A DNA stretch of 19,215 nt from CAZAEL01 sp964484135 (lineage in GTDB: Bacteria > Elusimicrobiota > Elusimicrobia > FEN-1173): assembly GCA_964484135.1 (NCBI GenBank), contig CAZAEL010000045.1:1-19215 (forward strand). The letters run 5' to 3'. The translations under genes were made by a program, and so were the position numbers. This document shows, piece by piece, positions 15,801-19,215 of the stretch; the first letter of the stretch is position 1, and every line of letters starts with the position of its first letter. The notes below the pieces were generated by a model. The model was not told the origin of the DNA and did no database searches. It saw only the letters and a list, made by a program, of their open reading frames with translations.

Positions 15801-16623
15801 GGTTGGAACTCCGCACCACGTACACGTTGCCGCCCTCGTCCACCGCCACCTGCTGGGCGTTGATGCTGGAGGCGGACCAGGCTTGACCCAGGGTGTTGGT
15901 ATTGACGGCGTACAAAGACCCGTCGTTGGTCAGGTAATAATATTGAGACCCGTCCGGGGACAGCGCCCCGGTCTTGGAGGTCTGGCCGACCACGGAGATT
16001 TCCGATTGCTTGATGGTCCCGGTGGAATAGACCGCGGACACGCAGAAGTTGCCGCCGCTCTGCCCGCCCGAATCCCTGGCCGCGTAGAAGATCAGGCCGT
16101 CCGGCCCCAGCACCGGCGACCCCCAGCTGGACAGGCCGGAGGAGCAAAGTTGATATTCGTTGGAACCGCCCCAGAGGATGTTGCCGTTGGCCGTGCTCAA
16201 GGAAATGGCGTAGGTCACGCCGTTGGCCGCGGAGGTGGTGATGAAGACCTGTCCGTCGTTGGAAACAGCGGGCTGGCCGTGGTAGTCGTATCCGATGTTC
16301 CTCGGCGCCCACTTCTGGATTCCGGCGGCGGTATACGCGATCACCTGTTCGTTGCCGGAACCGCTGTTGGAAACCGTGGTGTAGATGTCGCCGTTGCCGT
16401 CCAAAGACACCCCGCGGGCGATGCCGCCGGAGCCCCCCGTGCTGACGGTCCAAATGAGCTGGGGCCGCGTCAGCCCGTTGACCGTGCTGGAGCTGGCGTG
16501 CGGGGGGGTGGCCAGGTACTGGGGCCAGGAGGAGTTGGCCGGGCCCGCGGAAAACCCCGGCCGGGCCAGAGCCGTCAGGACGGCCAGGGCCGCGAGATAT
16601 TTGACCGCGCCGCGCCCGCTCAT
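12838..16623 (-). CDS. giant secreted beta-propeller/Ig-like protein with FlgD/T9SS-like C-terminus
   Basis: A 1261-residue secreted protein. Residues 1-26 are a signal peptide ending GFSA. About 45-430 is a PQQ-type beta-propeller with repeated blades (DGNGDIYTTVS, SNDGQVFITTS, LGPDGLIFYAARD, DEGGNVYVVRS, LNAATGEKEW). About 435-535 is an invasin/Big-1-like Ig domain (SLAPGESVTFTATVKDN). Residues 538-646 and 647-755 are a tandem duplication. Then come a second Big-1-like domain (SLIQGQTSVLTAGVKDSFGN, about 755-860) and a longer charged region with ZU5/GAIN-like strands (about 862-1170). The last 90 residues match a FlgD-Ig/T9SS type A sorting domain (VVFPNPFRPASHTGITF, IRIFTVSGRLLREL, LASGVYLVSL, KTVKFAVER). 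The ATG overlaps the FecR stop (ATGA). It is probably displayed on or released from the cell surface; ligand unknown. Confidence 0.9.
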   Translation of the reverse strand: MSGRGAVKYLAALAVLTALARPGFSAGPANSSWPQYLATPPHASSSTVNGLTRPQLIWTVSTGGSGGIARGVSLDGNGDIYTTVSNSGSGNEQVIAYTAAGIQKWAPRNIGYDYHGQPAVSNDGQVFITTSAANGVTYAISLSTANGNILWGGSNEYQLCSSGLSSWGSPVLGPDGLIFYAARDSGGQSGGNFCVSAVYSTGTIKQSEISVVGQTSKTGALSPDGSQYYYLTNDGSLYAVNTNTLGQAWSASSINAQQVAVDEGGNVYVVRSSNLRKYNSSGAQQGTDASTPGIPSNIVPPVSGSRIYIATTATSGFDTITTIVALNTADLSPLWSFNVNNSLFGKYTSNVGTLGPMTLTGPPGGDTLYATFYNVPLGGTSARLILALNAATGEKEWFTITPANQVAGQIAPTSTPANRFYLYDNTQLMAFGESAASTFTVTATTTSLAPGESVTFTATVKDNSSVAVSSVSVLFEIISGTATPTAAFGLTNASGQFSATFSTSSLNSTVQESTFVVRAHCLDFTVDTSVFIEGEAIDHYSLSVPTQVAVGVPFTMEVYARNKYDHTLPTFPGTDGPIGVTLAPYLADTSVAGSGALGVTSVGISNGTGTVSSQTYNKTENIQIKATQNFPGTKTGTSSTITLVGPDHFKVNVPTAPVTAGAAFTLYIEAQDASNNKVAGYAGTVSLSALLAGNTAQAGTGTLGVNSANLSGGAATLTSQTYSKVETIKIKALDSSFNAVGVSTGSLQVTPGSAASLTLSANPGSLIQGQTSVLTAGVKDSFGNAISGSTVTFTVTSGSGTLAATTDGLAGAGSSAQAVSNSSGEASLFFGLPSGLASSQRNAVRAAVGSLTQDTTVYVSILVTTSGGVVVQSEDPRTKVTVPANAFGFNVKITIQDKDDLSASELGKISDAFARKLGKFIQTFVKKVQAFKQDDTEAGDAIEFVDLEFPYTPGDDGNVSVEGAPGSQPRYLRSPRVLVPQSVLRVYKLNETTSVWEEVTEGSFNVTDTASQVVKAKVKKVAGIYTLGAPTYKEVKRSESASFSTLLPSGSTATVSVEAATFEKDTILEVTFPSAADVPEVVSPVTGLKASKLFTEIRTSDNLQPLKPVKITLDYVAGDVTDLKESSLRLTRYDDDASVWNVIESDADTQNNRVTGLTRHLSLFGLAEAVAAPALGGAVVFPNPFRPASHTGITFSNLMPGTQIRIFTVSGRLLRELEADSTGQAAFDGASQDGEPLASGVYLVSLTAGTSQKTVKFAVER
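14359..15012 (-). repeat. tandem duplication of a 109-residue beta domain inside the giant protein
   Basis: Residues 538-646 (15012-14686) and 647-755 (14685-14359) align along their length: DHYSLSVPT with DHFKVNVPT, FTMEVYARNKYDH with FTLYIEAQDASNN, SGALGVTSVGISNGTGTVSS with TGTLGVNSANLSGGAATLTS, and QTYNKTENIQIKA with QTYSKVETIKIKA. The copies have diverged, so the duplication is old. This Ig-like unit is also found in other surface proteins with Big domains. Confidence 0.8.
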
Positions 16624-18179
16624 TCCAACAGCCCCGATTTGATGAGGATCTTGGGCTCCACCACCAGGTCGATCTTGCGGCCCTGGAACTCGGAGGCGGT
16701 GATGACCTGTTCGAAGTTCCACTTCAGGAGCGTTTCTTTATAGCTTTGGCCGGAGGTGGCGCCCGAAAAGTCGGCCAGCTCGGCCACGTTGCCGTTGTCG
16801 TCTATGACGTAAAAATCGTACTGTTCGAAGGTGTCGTTGCCGGTGTAGCGGACGGTCACCCGGTCGTGGAACACGCCGGTGCCGGAGGGCCGTTCCACGG
16901 CGGAGGGGCGGAGCGCCTGCTCGGTGGCCAGGTCCGTGACGGTGGTTCCCAGGATGCGCGTCCGGAACTGGGTGTAGTCGTACGCCGTGATGTTGGAGAC
17001 CCCGGAGCGGGGCTCCCACCCGAACTTTTCCGTCCCGTTCACCTTGTAGCTGTAGTTGTCGAACAGGGTCTGCCAGAGCTTGGAGCCGGATTCCACGGTC
17101 TCGAAGGTATCGGTGTCCGGGTGGTACAGGACCCGGTCCTCGGTGAGGGTGGACTCCACCAAATGGCCGTCCGCGGCGTTTTCCGTGATGGAGTCAACCG
17201 TGTTGGACCGCGCCGTCTCATAGGCCGTCAGGAAGTATTCCGGCGAGGAGCCGGTCTTGCCGTCTATGGTCTTGAGCGCCTGGGAGAGGTCGGTGGGCAG
17301 GTCCTTGTTGAAGGTCCCGGTGAAGAAGAAATAGTCGAACCGGCTGGGGCGGTCGTTCAGCACCACCAGCTTGAACTGGTTCGCGGCCGGCCGGATGATG
17401 TATTCCTCCAGCCGCACCCGCTCGCCGTGCACGTCGATGAGGGTCTTGCCCTCCTGGTACTCCGCCAGCCGGGTCTCCACGGCCGCGGCCTTCTGCGCCT
17501 CGTCGCGGGAGATGCCGAGCTTGACCTCCCGTTCGTATTCGGCCCGCGTGCCGCCCAGGATCCGGCCTTCCAGGAGTTCCGGGATCTGCAGGGGCCGGTC
17601 CGGGAACACCTCCAGCTTCCGCCCGGACTCCACGAGGATCTCCTCCCCCATCGCGGTCTTCAGGCCCATCAGGCCGTCGTACACCTCCATGAGCATGCGG
17701 CCGTCCTCATAGCCCAGCAGGAACTCCGTGCCCCGCACCGAGGCCGCGGCCAGGGGGGTTTTGATCTGGAACTTCCGTTCCGGCCGGAACTTCAGGAACG
17801 CCTTGATCCGCCCCTGCAGCAGTTCGTAGGTCCGCTCCTCCTGTTTTTGAAGCTGGATCGTGAATTGGGTGTTTTCCAGGATCTGCACCCGCTCGCCGGT
17901 GTCCCATTGGACCACGGCCAGGGACCGTTTCTGGGTGCGGATCCTGTCGTTCTCCCGCAGGGCCAGGCCTTGTTCCGCGCGGCGCCATTCTTCCTTTAAG
18001 GAAGGGCGCAGGATGTCCACTTGGCCTTTGATCTGGGTGATGCGGGCGGTGAGGGCGTGAAGGAAGGAAGGGGATGCGGCGAAAAAGGGAGCGATGAAAC
18101 CGAGGGCCATGGCCCTTGAGAGGAATGGTCCGGGCCGGCGGGGCCGTCCGAAGGCGTGGGGCCGGACGGGGGATTTCAA
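16620..18179 (-). CDS. FecR-domain exported protein, first gene of the surface operon
   Basis: About 519 residues. After a signal peptide (ALGFIAPFFAASPSFLHA, cleavage near residue 42) there is a FecR-like domain (about 45-190): ARITQIKGQVDIL, WRRAEQGLALRENDRIRT, SLAVVQWDTGERVQIL, ELLQGRIKAFLKF and the hallmark TPLAAASVRGTEF (RGTEF at 149-153). Here the domain lies behind a secretion signal and is not attached to a transmembrane sigma regulator, so a structural or ligand-binding role is likelier than FecI/FecR signalling. The remaining 300 residues are charged helix (YEREVKLGISRDEAQKAAA) then beta-rich sequence I do not recognise. The start is uncertain: TTG 18179 gives a basic n-region and sits 55-60 bases after the predicted transcription start, whereas ATG 18110 gives a signal peptide without positive residues. 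The stop overlaps the next ATG. Confidence 0.85.
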   Translation of the reverse strand: MKSPVRPHAFGRPRRPGPFLSRAMALGFIAPFFAASPSFLHALTARITQIKGQVDILRPSLKEEWRRAEQGLALRENDRIRTQKRSLAVVQWDTGERVQILENTQFTIQLQKQEERTYELLQGRIKAFLKFRPERKFQIKTPLAAASVRGTEFLLGYEDGRMLMEVYDGLMGLKTAMGEEILVESGRKLEVFPDRPLQIPELLEGRILGGTRAEYEREVKLGISRDEAQKAAAVETRLAEYQEGKTLIDVHGERVRLEEYIIRPAANQFKLVVLNDRPSRFDYFFFTGTFNKDLPTDLSQALKTIDGKTGSSPEYFLTAYETARSNTVDSITENAADGHLVESTLTEDRVLYHPDTDTFETVESGSKLWQTLFDNYSYKVNGTEKFGWEPRSGVSNITAYDYTQFRTRILGTTVTDLATEQALRPSAVERPSGTGVFHDRVTVRYTGNDTFEQYDFYVIDDNGNVAELADFSGATSGQSYKETLLKWNFEQVITASEFQGRKIDLVVEPKILIKSGLLE

Positions 18180-18180
18180 G

Positions 18181-18198
18181 GAGGAAACCGCTTTCCTC
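18181..18198 (-). promoter_or_regulatory. perfect hairpin just before the FecR-gene start
   Basis: GAGGAAA and TTTCCTC form a seven-pair stem with the loop GCGG, ending one base before TTG 18179. The 5' arm holds the only SD-like purine run, so the stem could hold translation of the operon low. If the true start is ATG 18110 it is simply a leader hairpin. Confidence 0.4.
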
Positions 18199-18240
18199 GG
18201 CAGAAGCGCCTCCGTGTCGCGGATTGATTTCTGACTCCGG

Positions 18241-18269
18241 ATGCTAGCAAAACCATCCGGCGGAAGCAA
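18241..18269 (-). promoter_or_regulatory. putative promoter of the four-gene surface operon
   Basis: On the minus strand TTGCTT (18264-18269) and TAGCAT (18241-18246) are 17 bases apart, and the -10 is preceded by TG one base upstream (extended -10). Transcription would start near 18234-18236, leaving a leader of about 55-60 bases to TTG 18179. Confidence 0.45.
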
Positions 18270-18345
18270 TGACAAATTGCAACGGGAGACGGTTCGTCGC
18301 GGCGGGATGTCGTTTGAGATGGGTGGCGCCTCCCCTCCGATTTTG

Positions 18346-18351
18346 TAAAAT
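18346..18351 (+). promoter_or_regulatory. putative -10 box of proA, giving a leaderless start
   Basis: TAAAAT lies with only seven bases between it and the proA ATG. Transcription from this box would begin at or within a base or two of the ATG, and there is no SD. The ten-base context TTGTAAAATA is identical to that before acnA. No clear -35 box is seen. Confidence 0.4.
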
Positions 18352-18358
18352 AGTCGCC

Positions 18359-19215
18359 ATGGCAAAGACCGTGAAGAAGGCGAAAGCCAAAAAACGAGCG
18401 GCCGGCTCTCCCAAGCGGAACGGCGCGTCCGCGCCCGCGGCGTCGGGCGGCGTGCAAAAAGAGGTGATCCGGATCTGCTGGGAGGCCCGGCGCGCCGGCC
18501 AGGTGCTGGCCCAGGCCGACGCCGGGACCCGGAACCGGGCCCTGGAGGCCATGGCCGCGGCGCTGGAACAGAAGCGGGACGAAATCCTTTTCAAGAACGA
18601 GATCGACGTGGAGGCGGGCCGCAAGGCCGGCCTGTCCGAGGCTTTGATCGACCGTCTGACCCTGACGCCGGAACGTGTGCGGGGCATGGCCCGCGGCCTG
18701 CGGGAGATGGCGGACCTGCCGGACCCGGTGGGCGAGGTGGTGGAGGAACGAGCGCGGCCCAACGGCCTTAAAATCCAGAAGGTGCGCGTGCCCCTGGGCG
18801 TGGTGGCCATGATTTACGAGTCCCGTCCCAACGTGACCGTGGATTCCGCCGGGCTCTGCCTCAAGTCCGGCAACGCGGTGGTGCTGCGGGGCGGGAAAGA
18901 GGCCATGAACTCCAACACCGCCCTGGTCCACGTGATCCAGGCCGCGCTCCAGGAGGCCGGCCTGCCGCCGTCAACCGTACAGTTGATCTCCACGTCCGAC
19001 CGGGAGGCGATCCGCGACCTGGTGCGGTTGGACCGGCTCGTGGATTTGGTCATCCCCCGGGGCGGGGAGGAGATGGTGCAGGCCATCCGGGAGATGGCCA
19101 CGGTACCGGTTCTGTCCCACGGCAAGGGTCTCTGCAGCGTGTACGTGGATAAGGACGCGGACCTGGGCATGGCCGAGCGGATTGCTTTCAACGCCAAGGT
19201 CCAGCGGCCCGGCGT
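18359..19215 (+). CDS. proA: gamma-glutamyl phosphate reductase (3' partial)
   Basis: ProA reduces gamma-glutamyl phosphate to glutamate semialdehyde with NADPH, the second step of proline synthesis, in the cytoplasm. The visible 285 residues contain the family blocks AGLSEALIDRLTLTPERV, ADLPDPVGEV, PLGVVAMIYESRPNVTVDS, LCLKSGNAVVLRGGKEA, DLVIPRGGEEM and VYVDKDADLGMAERI. The window ends within NAKVQRPGV, immediately before the expected catalytic Cys, so activity cannot be judged. The first 30 or so residues are an extra Lys/Ala/Ser-rich stretch (MAKTVKKAKAKKRAAGSPKR) before the usual N-terminal helix; a later GTG at codon 32 would remove it but has no SD. No proB is visible. The frame is open to the right edge. 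Confidence 0.96.
   Translation, partial: MAKTVKKAKAKKRAAGSPKRNGASAPAASGGVQKEVIRICWEARRAGQVLAQADAGTRNRALEAMAAALEQKRDEILFKNEIDVEAGRKAGLSEALIDRLTLTPERVRGMARGLREMADLPDPVGEVVEERARPNGLKIQKVRVPLGVVAMIYESRPNVTVDSAGLCLKSGNAVVLRGGKEAMNSNTALVHVIQAALQEAGLPPSTVQLISTSDREAIRDLVRLDRLVDLVIPRGGEEMVQAIREMATVPVLSHGKGLCSVYVDKDADLGMAERIAFNAKVQRPG

Noticed and set aside
14680..16743. Long open frame on the + strand opposite the giant secreted protein
   Set aside because: It is a high-GC shadow frame: composition is Gly/Arg/His/Val-rich with no domain, and the minus-strand frame has a signal peptide and clear domains.
16620..18179. FecI/FecR-type iron signalling system
   Set aside because: The FecR domain is in a secreted protein, and no ECF sigma factor or TonB receptor gene is present in the window.

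Overview
The window is GC-rich with strongly G/C-biased third codon positions and is densely coding. It comes from a bacterium with an outer membrane: there are signal peptides, a lipobox, a PorV/PorQ-like barrel, a second predicted barrel, and a giant secreted protein ending in a FlgD-Ig/type-IX-secretion-like domain. That mix, with a DUF5939-type cyclase and an AcnA-type aconitase, fits an uncultured lineage near Elusimicrobiota or the FCB-like candidate phyla. This placement is inference; there is no rRNA or other taxonomic marker here. I see no tRNA, rRNA, CRISPR array, transposase or phage gene.

Left part (1-4583, + strand): a tightly packed, probably co-transcribed run. It holds the C-terminal part of an M1 zinc aminopeptidase with a HEAT-repeat tail (start outside the window), an unrecognised 272-residue protein, xseA, an exported or membrane 188-residue protein wedged between the two exonuclease VII genes, and xseB. 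A hairpin at 4611-4647, with A and T tracts on either side, ends this run and the convergent gene that follows.

Middle (4665-7799): a short membrane protein matching the PuuD urate-hydroxylase membrane domain (-), divergent from a MutT/MTH1-like Nudix hydrolase (+). Next come a second bidirectional terminator, a 52-residue lipoprotein gene with an excellent ribosome binding site, and a class III adenylate cyclase with an N-terminal DUF5939/Cys4 region (both -). The cyclase lies 39 bases after the aconitase gene acnA (7839-10523, -) and is probably in its transcript. acnA has a perfect hairpin just before its start codon.

Right part (10615-18179, - strand): four genes that overlap or nearly touch, read from right to left. 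They are a FecR-domain exported protein, a 1261-residue secreted beta-propeller/Ig-like protein with a FlgD/T9SS-like C-terminus, a PorV/PorQ-family barrel, and a larger predicted outer-membrane barrel. All four have envelope-type sequences, so they look like one surface or secretion module; this is the best candidate for an undescribed system. Divergent from it, proA (gamma-glutamyl phosphate reductase) starts at 18359 and runs off the right edge just before its catalytic cysteine. It may be translated from a leaderless mRNA.
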